From assembly GCA_950295325.1 (NCBI GenBank), contig OX485804.1:61722533-61786532 (forward strand): DNA of 64,000 nt, read 5' to 3'. This DNA comes from Polytrichum commune (taxonomy: Eukaryota > Streptophyta > Polytrichopsida > Polytrichales > Polytrichaceae). Below the pieces are notes generated by a model. It made no database searches, was not told where the DNA came from, and saw only the letters and a program-made list of their open reading frames with translations. Of this stretch, positions 1 through 11,182 are shown piece by piece (within the stretch, counting starts at the first letter, position 1; each line of letters opens with the position of its first letter). Both the position numbers and the translations under genes were made by a program.

Positions 1-1084
1 TACCCTTTAAGAATGCGTTTTTACAGAGAATCTCAAATGAAACGTTGACATGATCTTGGTACCACCTTCTCCGAGTACGTAGTGCATTTCTACGAAGTTT
101 GTAGCTGAACCTTCATCTTTCCACTTTGTAAATCCCACATTACAAGGCAAAAATGACCTAAACCCATTGCATGGATGGTGTTTGTTGGAGTATCTCCACC
201 ACTCCACTCCACGCTACCTTCTAAGGGTTGACATGTTGACGGAAATGGCATGTTGACGTTGTTTTTGTATTGCCCTCTCCAAGTGGGTAGTGTACATTTA
301 GGAGATACTTCACCATGCATTCACAACCCCCAAGGGATGCTCTATGTTTGTTTGAGAATACCTCCATTGCTTAACTTTGTTAGTCTCCCTAAGGGTGCAA
401 TTCCATTAAGGAATAAATGGGTGTTGATGTCATGAATAGGGTATGGCACGAATTTTCCTTCATGACATACAACTTTTTTCTTTTTAAATCCAATCTTTTC
501 ACCTTGAAATATGCATTCAACAAAGTGGAAAGATGAAGGTTCAATCACCAACCTCCTATAAATACATTTATTGCTTGGAGAAGGGGGTATCAAGATGACG
601 TAAATTTGTATGTTTTCAATCATCAATGAAAAACGGGATTTTAACCCTTGATTGTTTGATGCAACGTTTTTGTCACTCCACTACACTTCATCTTTATTAA
701 AAAAAAACATAATATTAATCCAGCGGTTGGACTCTTCATACCATGTAGGAACTAATGTGGTGTACAAAGGGGTGTTATTTGAGGCATTACCGTGGTTAAT
801 ATACATAAGGGGAGGTAATCTTTCTCTAATGCATACAAATAAAAAGGCTATCAAGAATTTCAAACTAGAGGTAGATGTATAGAAAGGGGTTTTAAGGCTC
901 AAAGAACAATAATAATAATAGATGCGTTAGCTTCATCCAAATTACATTTTCATCCGTTGTTGTCATTTGGCTATCGTCCTGTTGACTACCAAGTGCTTTT
1001 GTGTCTTCAAATGTTCCCTCATTGAAAAGTAAAAATAAAGTTTATATGCAATATAGGCCTATTATTATCATGGATTATATTTTG
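1..1084. other. AT-rich intergenic DNA
   Basis: No gene recognised. All open frames are short and lack motifs. Short direct echoes of the motif GTTGACATG occur around positions 46 and 230. A run of eight or nine A lies near 698. I see nothing else structured. Confidence 0.6.
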
Positions 1085-1275
1085 TGGACGTAGTGGAAGC
1101 ATTTATCACATTAAATTGAAAAAAAAATTAGTTAAAATACATGAACCTATTACCAAGGATATCATTAGTACATATACATTTGTTTCCTCCATAAGTTTTC
1201 TTGCACATAGGGGGTTTTATCACATAGCCGCCCACACACGTCATGTAGAATTCCAATAAAGGAGTCCCTGATATG
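1085..1275 (+). repeat. Dispersed repeat R0, copy a
   Basis: Aligns by eye with 2560-2740. Both copies share a stretch reading roughly 'cattagtacatacacatttg', then a 'cttctcgtatacaaggggttt'-like stretch, then a 'cacgcatgtca'-like segment ending in AAGGAGTCC. Divergence is high, so this is an old duplicate. No coding potential is evident. Confidence 0.5.
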
Positions 1276-1711
1276 ACACATCTATATGATCGTGCCATGA
1301 TTAAGAAACGGGAACAAAATGTTGATGTCACATCTATACCACATTCTTCAAGTATGCAATGTAGATTTAGGAGATTCATAGCTAACCCTTCAACTTATGG
1401 CTTTCCAAAGCCTACATTAGAAGGTGGAAGGGGTGGAGAGTCTATCCAAAATTGCTTATGTGGGAAAAGGTTATGCCATGGATTCTTGATGACCTCAACA
1501 ATTTGGTTCCACTTTCAAAACAAGATGAAACCATTAAATTGCAAGAACTGAAAGTTTGCAAGTCAAACTTCTCTCAATAGGTACTACATGCAATTATTAT
1601 GACATTTCATTGAACCATAAAGTGGAATTTTTACTTGAAATAGGTGTGCTTACAACCATAGATGAAATCTCAAACTTTAGAGTTATCTATAAAGTAAAGT
1701 AGACGAAACCA

Positions 1712-2110
1712 TGGGTTTAGTCCCAAACCTTGAGTTTATGAGAATTAATACAAAGTTACTCAAGTTTTCTTAATACCTAAATTATCATACACAAAGAGTG
1801 GTGTCGGCTATTAAAAACCAACTTTCTAGCTTGTCCTACTAGGATGGGTGGACCTATCTAGCCTTGCAAAGGCTGATCCAAGATTTAGGACAATGGGTCC
1901 CATTCACATACCATTTTTTTTTTTAATCCAAAAATGCTATCAAAGTTTGAGAGGTGGAAAGAGGAGGTCCCAAAAGTTTTACCCAACTTTCAAAAAAGAC
2001 TCTAATACACAACGAGCTAACGAGGTCTTAATAGAAATTTCATGGTTCCCATGGTTTCATCCTTCTTCAAACGGCTTTAACGGATAACTCTATTGACCCA
2101 AGGCTCTCCC
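1712..2110 (+). repeat. Dispersed repeat R2, copy a
   Basis: Aligns with 9590-9955. Shared landmarks are the segments CAAAGAGTGGTGT, CTAGCTTGTC, GGATGGGTGG and TAGCCTTGCA, then GAGGAGGTCCCAAA and ACAAGCTAACGAG in the same order and spacing. The copies are diverged and do not encode a recognisable protein. At 9.6 kb the homologous copy sits inside another repeat (R3), so R2 is probably mobile, but I could not define its ends. Confidence 0.6.
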
Positions 2111-2559
2111 AATCTTTGACACAAAACTACAAACTACTTTCTATCTCAAATGTTCGGGGAGCGTGGGCACTGCATATACAATTTGTCAACCAACATGCGT
2201 GCAAAGAAGATTTTTTGGGGGAGTATTATTTTGTTCTCATACTTTTATTGTGTAATTTCCAATGTCCCTATATGGTAATTGTCCTCATTGATACCTTGTC
2301 CATTCTTGTTAGGGTTTGCATTTGGGTTCTAGGTTTTTTCAAACTAAAGGCCCTTGGAGCACTTATGGGCTCCCTTAAGTTTTTCTCGTTGTATTAAGGC
2401 TAAGTTATTGTGCTCTTGTCTTTGTTTGACCAATGCAATCGTCAAGTTACTTGCTACGGGTGAAAAGATGTTCAATGACCCTTTGATTGGAATTGAAAGT
2501 GGATTTTATAAGTAATAAAGGCATGTTTAGTTCACAATTTATAATTCTATACATGTAGC
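2111..2559. other. Intergenic DNA
   Basis: AT-rich, with no recognisable coding or repeat structure. A 93-codon open frame at 2116-2397 has a hydrophobic, low-complexity translation and no homology I recognise, so it is not called. Confidence 0.5.
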
Positions 2560-2740
2560 AGAGGCAGTACGTAATCACATTAAACTGGAAAGCTTAATAT
2601 TAATACATTAGCCCATTTCTAAGTTGTCTTTAGTACATACACATTTATTTTTCTCTATAAACTTCTCGTATACAAGGGGTTTGTGTCACAATGACCCACG
2701 CATGTCACTTAGATTTCCAAGGAAGAGTCCGGCTTTAGGA
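2560..2740 (+). repeat. Dispersed repeat R0, copy b
   Basis: Partner of 1085-1275, with the same landmarks in the same order and the same orientation. Confidence 0.5.
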
Positions 2741-5389
2741 CCTTACAGATAGAAATGACAAACAACACAAGTTTAGGCAACTCAAATTATGAAAATGGAG
2801 TTGATATGTGTCTAGAGGATATGTTTTCCAATGAAGAAGAAGTTGAAGAACGTTCAAGAGAATCTCTCTCTCTCTCTCCACTGAAATCATAATGCAATCC
2901 ATTGATAAGGGACTAAGAATGAAACAAACCCAGGCCAACAATTGCAGCAAGGAATGTGATAATAGGGACAAGTTGGACATAGAAATCAACAAAGATTTAA
3001 AGTCACCCTGTGTTTACACACACATGAAATGTGTAGGTATTAAGCTTTACTATTCTCCTAGTCTACCATCGTGATCAACTAACATCCTCGTTTGCCAAGC
3101 TTACTTGCAACTTTTGATTTTGAGAAGCAGACCTTAAACATGAAACCTCCTTGTCTTTCCTTTTTTTTTTTTCAACAAATAGGTTATTTCATTGCATTCA
3201 ACGGGTGGAAAACATTCATTGATTGCACGCTAATTTCTAGCAAATTTGTGATGAAACAAGGAAAGATAACACCTTGTACTAAAATTAATTCATTTTCTCA
3301 ATGTAAATAATTAAATATATAAAATAAACTATGTATTCTACTGCTACACATTGTTGAGGCAAAAACAATTTTATTTGCATCCCCATTTACCCTTTCAAGA
3401 TTTCTCATTTTGGACGTGGATGCCCATATGGAACATTAGCTTGTGAATCTCATTTCTAAGGCATTGGATTTGTACACAATTTGGTAATACATGTGTTTTT
3501 TTCATGGATTTCTTGCACTTAAAAGAAAGCGAGACCTCCTAGCAGTAACTAAATAGGTTCACTTACCTTCCATTTTAATTTTCAAGTCTCGCTATACCCA
3601 AATACATGAATTGAATCATTTCTTTGCTTGTTTGTTTTATTATTTTTAATTTTGGAACTGGTATATCTACCTAACACAATTATAACTTCGCCCTTTGTAC
3701 CCTCTGCTACTTATAACAAATTGTATTGCATTGTAGGGACCCTATACAAAAAATAATATTTTAATCATTTTGAGCTCCCGTACATATATTACACACTAAC
3801 CTCCATATTGCCAACCCCTATAATGCCACTCCCTCTCTTATATCCCACAACCCTAGAGAAAAAATGTGCTCAATATAAATATCCCTCCTTGTTGTCACAT
3901 TTCCCTCTCATATATCATGGGTTTTGAAATAAATATAATCCATCAAAGTATTCAAACCACACGCTCACATGCATCACGCTGTCATTATTGCAAAGTTGAC
4001 TATTTCATAATGTCACACGCTACACTAATCCTCTAATATCATTAATCCATGTTAGCATTGCAAATCTCCCTAATATCACATGCACTTTGGTTGCCACATA
4101 TGTGGCATAAGGGAGGTTAGAGTGTGCTTCATCCATGTATTTGATTGACGATAGCTTTACAATGCAAACACATAGTGCTCCGGTTTTTTTTATTTTTTTA
4201 ATCTTTTATGATGTGTGCATAAAACATTTAATTTCCGCCTATTCAAGGGTAATCAAAAGTGTATAGATCAATACGTAATTGTGTTTGAATTGTTATGCTC
4301 CATTCACAGCTAAAGTAAAGATTATGCAAAACCCACATGTGAACCACCAAAATCTTATCACCACTAACTAAGGAGATAATATCTCCTAACATCAAATTCT
4401 ATTTTCCAACATACGGTGTTATAAGTTGGCATTATGGAGGTATTGCATTATGAATTAACCCTTGATCAAGCACCAACTCACTGGAAGAAAATCCAGGGGT
4501 GTGTTCAATAAAACCCCGCATGAAAGTATTAAAAACATGGCCAAGAGTTTTCCATGGGAATATGTGAATGCTTGTGCCCTCTAAAGGTCAAGAAACCCAA
4601 TAGTGGTGTCCATGTTGGTTCCCAATCGAAGAACATGGTGGGGCTGGTGTTTGTCCAACTTCGACCAAATTTTTGTCGGAACTTGTGTTCAATGCATGTG
4701 AAACCCATTTTCCTTAGCCCTCCGTGAGTACAATGTTGTGTGTTTAGTGTAAGTACCAAGTTTTATTGATCAACGGAAAGTTTACACGTAAGCTAGATGA
4801 AGTTGGCATCACCTTTTGGCCTCACACACATGCTTCGGTTCCCTAAAAAGCCAACAATACCATATTCCCTTGATTTGCTCGATCTTGGTCAATGGTTCCC
4901 CACGAGAAGTGCCTTTAGACAAGTGTAAGATTTGAGATATTATCTTTGAACATGATAATATACCTAGTCATCACAGAGAGCTCCCATTTTTTAAATTTTT
5001 TTTAAATTTTTTTGTAATGCTAGACATAAGTTGACGTACTACATGATAACGGGGCATTAACATTTGGATTTGAATGGAGCACTTTCACAACAGCCCCATT
5101 CGACAGCTTTTGTTTTGAGTCAAATTGCTTCAACAGCAACACCGTTTCGAGTCGAAACATTTCGACACCGTTTCGGGAGGTCGATTGGGGTGCGTTCACA
5201 TTGGTCGAACTAGGTTTGGATTGTCAAAAGAGGTTCGGTGACCTACTTCATAGACTCGGTAGCTATGATTGAGGTATGATGTTTGCTACATATTTCTTTT
5301 GCCACCCTAATGAATGTATGGGCACGAGTTAAAATAAAAATTTGGCACATGATAGTATAATTTTTCTTGCTACATTTTCATTTGAGCTC
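2741..5389. other. AT-rich intergenic DNA
   Basis: Holds a (CT)n microsatellite at about 2864-2879 and several T or A runs. A direct echo of TTTCGA motifs (GTTTCGAGTCGAAACATTTC and neighbours) lies near 5143-5180. No gene or retroelement protein was recognised in any frame. Confidence 0.55.
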
Positions 5390-5391
5390 TA

Positions 5392-5609
5392 CATTGATTG
5401 TTCCAATTAGTGTGTGTTACTATGCAGAGGTTACGCAATGCTATAATTATTTAACGAGAATGTGATATTTTACCAAGAAAAGTCATTTATGTTCTATAAT
5501 GCCCAAACAACTTATTAAGCTTTCATTAGTAAGCATTGAACTCTTGAATAAGACGTTATTGCATTGCGTAACTCCAAATAGTAACACACACCAATTGGGA
5601 TAATGAGTG
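5392..5609. mobile_element. Tc1/mariner-like MITE, subfamily M2, copy a
   Basis: A 218-bp element flanked by TA on both sides (5390-5391 and 5610-5611). Its inverted ends read CATTGATTGTTCCAATTAGTG on the left and, reverse-complemented, CACTCATTATCCCAATTGGTG on the right. Both continue into GTGTTACTAT and a TTACGCAATGC block. There is no coding capacity. The closest relative is the 54937-55153 copy. The core also matches subfamily M1 (8308-8531), but the outermost arms differ. TA duplication and short non-coding length fit a Stowaway-like MITE. Superfamily assignment is inferred from TSD and TIR only. Confidence 0.8.
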
Positions 5610-5611
5610 TA

Positions 5612-5996
5612 GCATTGGGTATTTAACATTCATAAATCTCAATGGGTGAAAATTTTCATCGAGCAAGCACATGCAAGTCACAAAAATTGTCATATCAAGT
5701 TAACAATAGGAGTTGAGGTGGGAAAATATACAAGATGTGATAATAAGTGTGTGTGTGTCTCTATCTATTTATTTGTCTATCTATCTATAAGCGATTGTGT
5801 AGGTACTCTCAACTATGTTCGTAATTGGATCTAGAGTGGTCTCTATATTTTGAGAACATACTTTGTTCTCATTGATTTGATGTCAACCATTCCACTCCAC
5901 TCTACATTCAAGCTTTGGGGCTCAAGGAAGTTTGAATGAATGGGAATTACATGGACTCTACATGACATAAAATGGATAATGTGTCAAGGGTTACTA
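5612..5996. other. Intergenic DNA with TCTA microsatellite
   Basis: Contains an imperfect (TCTA)n/(TG)n stretch at about 5746-5789. No gene seen. Confidence 0.5.
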
Positions 5997-6157
5997 CACC
6001 AAATATTGTATTTTGTGTCAAATGGTATTTTGTGTCACTATGGTAAGTTTTATGATGAAAATTTTATGAATAAGTAGCACACTACTTATTATTTTATATA
6101 CTCTCAATCATAAGGTAGTCGTTTTGCAATCATATTGAGATACATTTTCTAGTAGTG
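5997..6157. mobile_element. MITE fragment, subfamily M4, copy a
   Basis: Starts after TA with CACCAAATATTGTATTTTG. Aligns with the left part of 34585-34951 through the shared landmarks ATGGTATTT, GTCACTAYGGTAA and ATGAATAAGT. The right end is unclear. At 6149-6157 it runs into CTAGTAGTG, a CACTA-type terminus also found at 14686-14694, so the copy is broken or composite. Confidence 0.5.
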
Positions 6158-6218
6158 CATGTGTCCAATATGGAGCAAGCCCATATTTAATCATTGTGTA
6201 TGACACATCTCGGTGACC

Positions 6219-6355
6219 AAAGAAGAAGAAGAACTCCGGTCTCCGAAGGAGGCCAAAGTGAATAGAGTGTATGTTCATAAAACATCCTTGGCCACGCCCT
6301 AAGGACAATGGCGTTGGATGTGAAATTATTTCACCCCTTGCAAGGAGTAGACACT
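6219..6355 (-). mobile_element. SINE-like retroposon, copy 2 (partial)
   Basis: Read on the minus strand, the segment ends with CCGGAGTT followed by a (CTT)n tail (6219-6232). It aligns with the SINE-like insertion at 21852-22114. Shared landmarks are GACACT.TATTCAC, GGCC and GACCGGAGTT at the 3' end, and AGTGTC near the 5' side. The other copy carries a (TCTA)n tail at the same point. A conserved 3' end followed by a different simple-sequence tail in each copy is typical of retroposed non-autonomous elements. No pol III boxes could be assigned. Confidence 0.55.
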
Positions 6356-6472
6356 ATATTTAGTAAATAGTAACCATTAACATAAATTGGCAACATGTAA
6401 TCATCCTTGGCGGGAGACGTTCGAGAACGTAGTAATATTTAGGGGGGTAAGGTAGTTTTTGTTGTTGTATAC

Positions 6473-6492
6473 ATATATATATATATATATAT
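6473..6492. repeat. (AT)n microsatellite at LINE 3' end
   Basis: About ten AT units directly follow the minus-strand stop region of the LINE remnant at 6493-8220. It probably represents the retrotransposon's tail or slippage from it. Confidence 0.7.
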
Positions 6493-8220
6493 CTAATTTT
6501 TCATACATTTTTTAGTGTATTTATGACAAGTTTTGGAGGTCTGTCGATTCTCTAGTCTTTGCTTATGGACTAGTATAGAATGTGCATAATGTGCGGCGAT
6601 TATGTTTATTTGTTTGAATGTATTCTTGATTTTTACAATAGGGATTTTAAGTTTTGTTTCCAAACTTTTCACTGATGGAATATGTGTTGTGGCTCTTGCA
6701 CATGTAGTCAGGACCATAAGTGGTGCTATGTTCCATCCTCTTGTTGTGATGTTATTGATCAGCAATTGATATTTTGTAGTTATCCTACGAGGGTTTATGT
6801 AGCAAATCTATCATTATAGTATGTGTATTCTATAAATTATATAGTGAGTTGTGGTGTAGGGGCTTTTGGCGGGGGGTGGTCGTGTGGGTGGCCTATGACG
6901 CACATTATGTCGGGCGTTGTAGTGGCATCTTTGGGTACCACATGTGCATGGCAATAGCCATGTTGGTATAATGTTTTCTTGAGGTATTCCGTTATAAGTT
7001 CCTACGTTCATAAGTGTGTAGTGTCGTGATATTTTAGTTCATAAGATGAGTTTACATAATTCCCATACAACTTTGTTGTGTCTTTTTGTTATTGGTGCAT
7101 GAATATGTTGTTGTTTGCATTTAAGGAATACATGTAGCCATGTATCCGCATTTGACGAGTTGCAGATAGGGCATGTTTTCGATGGGTAGGTTCTTCTACC
7201 GAAGAAGAGTTGTTTTCTGGCATGACACATATACTACCCAGTTCGGAATTTGATTAGGCATGTTTTTTGTTTATCCGTGATAGTGGGGTTTGTCCAGGAG
7301 TCATTTGATAATACTTTATCAATATCATCATTCTTGAGCCATTGTGTAGTTGGTGTGTTTGGTGTGTTTGGTTTGCTATAATTGCTAAATTGTGTCTTTT
7401 GTCATATTTAAGGATGTATTTTCCAAGGTGTCTAATGGGACCTTTGTATGTTGTCTCTTGCATTGAGTGCCATTATTCTTTTTGGAAGTAGTATGGTGTA
7501 GGGTGTGTGTGTTTATATGGTGTTGCAACATTTCTGTGGTTGTTCACGCCCAGTTTGGCTAGTGCGTCCGCATGTTCATTGCCATTGATGTTAGCGTGAG
7601 CTATTATTTTGTGGAGTGTGGTGATTTGTGTACGGGATATTAACATTTTAATCATAACTTCTAGGATATTAACATTTGTGTGGCTGTTATGCAGCGTGGG
7701 TGTTTGATTTGGGTATTTAAGAGGTATAGGACATTGAGGCAGTTTGTGAATATATGGGTTGGTTCATCATAATATGTTATGGTGAGGAGTTGGAGGGTGT
7801 GGTGTATGGCCATCATTTATGCTCGTAGTATGTTTTTTAGGTCTTTGAAAGGCTTATAAACACCATAGCTTGTTTTTTCACATTTCTAATGTCCATTGGT
7901 TGTTTCTTTAGGTGGTTTGAATGACAAGTCTATGTAGTATCAAAATTGTGGTGGATATTTTAAGGGCTAGGCATCATTAGGGGTTGATGATCAGTGGGGT
8001 ATCTAGGGTTTGAATGATGGGGGGGGGGGGAGGGGGTATGTGAGTTTAGCCCATTTTGTATTGCGGTTCACTGGGGTGTCCACTGGTGTAGGTGGTGTGG
8101 CATGGTTGAACATTGTGGGGATTTGCAAAGTGTTGGTGATGACGTTCATTTGTTGGGTATGTTCTTTTGATCCAATGGGTGTGTTCTTATGGTGTATGCA
8201 TCTCGATGGCCAAAATGGAT
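6493..8220 (-). pseudogene. 5'-truncated LINE ORF2 tail with dead RNase H domain
   Basis: Minus-strand remnant of a non-LTR retrotransposon polyprotein, read through several stops and frameshifts. Order from the 5' side: linker after the reverse transcriptase (about 8040-8200); RNase H (about 7480-7950), with the ID..F start, the YGVY block and the C-terminal motif NGNEHADALAKLG; a zinc-binding motif CPICNSSNADTWLHVFLKC (CX2CX9HX4C, in 7039-7230); and a C-terminal domain (6493-6765) with RGWN.APL, TTHIPS and IPIVKIKNTFKQIN. This C-terminal domain matches the second LINE at 35.6 kb. In RNase H the catalytic Glu codon is TAA (7817-7819) and the following catalytic Asp is Asn (AAC, 7742-7744), so the enzyme cannot work. 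No endonuclease or reverse transcriptase is present. A run of 12 G (8019-8030) lies inside. Confidence 0.8.
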
Positions 8221-8307
8221 AATAGTACCTCGTAATACAATATGATATAATTGTGATTTCTATAGCACATCAGTTGAATATGGGGAGAACCATTTCTTCA
8301 TATACTA

Positions 8308-8531
8308 CACTAAATATTGTATTTAGTGTCACTCACTATTCGGAGTTGCACAATGCTATATTTTTCTAATTCTTAATGTAAATTGAGCAAGTAAAGATGT
8401 TAATGTTCTATAATGTTCAAATAACCAATTTGACCTTTGTTGGCAAAAATGAGATAAATAGTAAATAATTATAGCATTCCATAATTTCAAATGGTAAGTG
8501 ACACTAAATACAATATTTAGTGTATTTAGTG
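8308..8531. mobile_element. Tc1/mariner-like MITE, subfamily M1, copy a
   Basis: 224 bp between TA dinucleotides (8306-8307 and 8532-8533). The left arm begins CACTAAATATTGTATTTAG and continues GTGTCACT. The right arm mirrors it, but with an extra ACTAAATAC-type duplication at the tip. The internal part carries TTGCACAATGC and CCAATTTGACCTTTG segments found in the copies at 32004, 49554 and 25790. Non-coding. Confidence 0.85.
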
Positions 8532-8533
8532 TA

Positions 8534-8902
8534 GTAATTAGAAAACCTCTTCTAACATAACATTATCAAGTAGTGTGCGTTCGTTCTTTGAACCCTGAGA
8601 AAATAATTATGGGATGCACAAACCTTGCACAAGGAGACCAAAATTTAGAGTGAGCTCCTAGCACCCCACGATTATATTCCCAAGGCCCACAATTGCTTAG
8701 TAATGTAACAAGTTGAAAGGTTTCTTTTTCTTTCTTTTCCTTCTTATTTTCTTGTATTTTGCAATCCAACGTACAATTCTCGCTAGAGACTTTAGGAATC
8801 TTTTCAAGGTAGTCAAACATTTTGGTGAAATAGATACTTAGGGCCTTTTATGCATATGATCAAGGCTGAAAATAAAAATGATTTAGGATCATGATGGGCG
8901 GG
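8534..8902. other. Intergenic DNA
   Basis: No coding features. Two TTTCTT-rich tracts lie at about 8720-8760. Confidence 0.5.
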
Positions 8903-8965
8903 CATAACATTACTCAACTTAGCCATGGTGTTCTATGGGCCATGGCTAAGTTGAGTAATGCTATG
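8903..8965. repeat. Near-perfect 26-bp inverted repeat (hairpin)
   Basis: Left arm 8903-8928 and right arm 8940-8965 are reverse complements with a single mismatch (A against C at the fourth or fifth base from the outer end). The loop is 11 nt (8929-8939). The arms contain ACTCAACTTAGCCATGG. Arm length would suit a small hairpin RNA precursor or a minimal foldback element. No promoter or target was identified. Confidence 0.8.
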
Positions 8966-9239
8966 TGAAAGCCATTACCATGAGAGATTTAGTCAAAATT
9001 TAAAAAGTTTGGTGATGGAAGATAGTGTAGTGAGGATTTAAATCAAGATGCAATATTTAGAATGAAAATAAATTAACTATAACTATAACTATAACTATAT
9101 ATAAAATCCATTTTTGCTAACCATCTAGACCATGCCCCACTTATTGTGTGGGATAAAGGTGTTTGCAATACTTATTATGCTCTTGCTTAAACTTGATGGT
9201 TTTGAGAATATGGGAGCACAAATGACATGCCACACTTGT
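8966..9239. other. Intergenic DNA with (ACTATA)n
   Basis: Contains about four ACTATA units at 9076-9100. Nothing else was recognised. Confidence 0.5.
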
Positions 9240-10360
9240 TTATAATGGCTTCCATATAGTTCAATAAAGGGTATGGCCAAATTTTGGGTCCCACCTACAT
9301 TGGAGCCTTCACTAGCTTACCATCGACATGATGTGTTACATGGTGAACAAGTTGCATGTGACATTGATCATGCTATGCCTTCATTCAGGATGATATGATT
9401 GATTTCATTACACTGATTATGGTAATTATTGTGGGCATATAGTTTTGTGTGACTTACCCTTTGCATCCCTATAGTGTGGTCCACAATATACACCATCACG
9501 CATGTAAGTATCGTGCAACTTTGGTACATTTGAATCTTCAACCACTCAATATAATTATTTGTAAAATCTTGGCATCAAACTTCCACTATGGCTAAGACAC
9601 GAGTTTGGGAATTTATGCTTGAAGTCACCCTAGTTTTCTTGATGCATAAAAAAACCATGCTCAAAGAGTGGTGTTGGTCTATTTAAAACTAGGTCCTAGC
9701 TTGTCATACTAGAATGGGTGGGCCAAGCTAGCCTTGCATATGTTAATCCATGGGTTTGGGATGGTAGGTCCACAACATGCCCTATTTCAGATCCTAAAGT
9801 TCTCTCAAAGTTTTTGGGATGGCAAGAGGAGGTCCCAAAGTTTCACCAAATTTTCAAAATAGGCTTTGACACATGACAAGCTAACGAGCTCTTAATAAGA
9901 AGTTCTCCCAAAGAAGGATCAAACCATAATTTTGTTCCTCTTAAATAGACTTTATTGGGAATGCTCTTATGTTTCCACTCTTTCACTTCTAATTGAAGAT
10001 AAGATATCAATTGAAAGGAATTGAAAATGAAATTTCAAAGAGCTTAAATCACTTTTTGAATCCAAGAATCAAAGGAGGAAGACATCAAAAATAAACATGC
10101 AAGTACTTTTAGAAAAAGTATATGCAACTAATCTTTGAATGGTTATTGAGGTCAAATGGCAAAAAGTTAGGAGTCGATCTTGGTGTCCAAAACAAGACAC
10201 AAAAACTCTATCTAGTAAAATTCGTTTGTGAAATTATACATTAATCTAAAAAACCATCATTTATTTCTTGAATCTTTGATGTCATGTAGTGAGGATTATT
10301 GAATAGTGTGCACCCACAATATCATCCCCACTACTTTTGGTGTGATTCCTTGTTATTAAT
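9240..10360 (+). repeat. Dispersed repeat R3, copy a, interrupted by R2
   Basis: Its outer parts (about 9400-9560 and 9956-10160) align in order with 19660-20000. Shared landmarks are GACTTACCCTTTGCATCCCTA, GTCCACAATATACACCAT, TCTTTCACTTCTA and ATATCAATTG. The middle (about 9590-9955) has no counterpart at 19.7 kb but matches R2 at 1712-2110. The simplest reading is insertion of R2 into this copy. Deletion from the other copy is possible. Confidence 0.55.
9590..9955 (+). repeat. Dispersed repeat R2, copy b
   Basis: Partner of 1712-2110, nested within R3. Clear terminal inverted repeats or a target duplication were not found, so its class is unknown. Confidence 0.55.
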
Positions 10361-11182
10361 GTGACCAACAATATTCACCAAAATCAGTGTAGTTGAGTAA
10401 AAATGGAAATCACAACCATACTGATACTCTCCACAATGGACCACATTCCTGCCTTGCAAATGGTGTAGGTTTCATCCCAAATTTTCATGAAGCTTTGGTA
10501 CGGTCACGAATTTCGTATTTCAATCAAAAGTATAAAAAAGTAACTGAAGCTATGCAACAAATAGGACCGACTGATAATACTTAAGGGCCACTTCACACAC
10601 GAGACTAAGTGCCCGTGACCAGTACACTTCAAGCACTCTCAATGGTGGAAAAGGCAGAGCCGGTCCCAAGTTCGCTTCACACTATGCTTAAGAAACCAAC
10701 GGAGTCTGTGAATGCAAGATGGATGTCAAGTCTACATGGTTTCCTACATGGCATCAAATGGATCATGTTTCATGGTCACTTAGACTATTTTCAAAAATCA
10801 CTTTTTGGAGATGGACCTAACACAAAATCGGTGGACCATGGCACTTTGAACGCTCACAACTGTTGATTTATTTTATTTTATCATGTGTGAGGACCAGAGT
10901 TCGGGAAGTTTTTGAAGCCTTAGTGGCTAATTGCCGGTAGTTGCTACGAAGGGTCGGATTTTTTCCAATTTACATCGGCAAGAGCTGGTCTTTTGTAAAA
11001 TCAATCAGCCAATTGCCTATATTTTCATATTTTCATTGGCCAATATCCGATTAAATGGAATTCATATCAGCACTAATTGTTTAAAAAATGTATGAAAAGT
11101 TATTAGAAATCATTTCTTAGTACAAAATCTTGAATAAGTGAAAAGAAAGGCGTGTTCAAAACTTTAAATTTGAAGAGTTAAT
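10361..11182. other. Intergenic DNA
   Basis: No recognised gene. Two short open frames (10393-10584, 10609-10866) have no motif. Segments with GCTAATTGCCGG and ATCGGC near 10925-11050 recur in degenerate form at 11760-11880, suggesting a diverged direct repeat. Confidence 0.5.

Noticed and set aside
6473-6492. TATA-box promoter
   Set aside because: A plain (AT)n tract at a LINE 3' end, with no gene positioned to use it.
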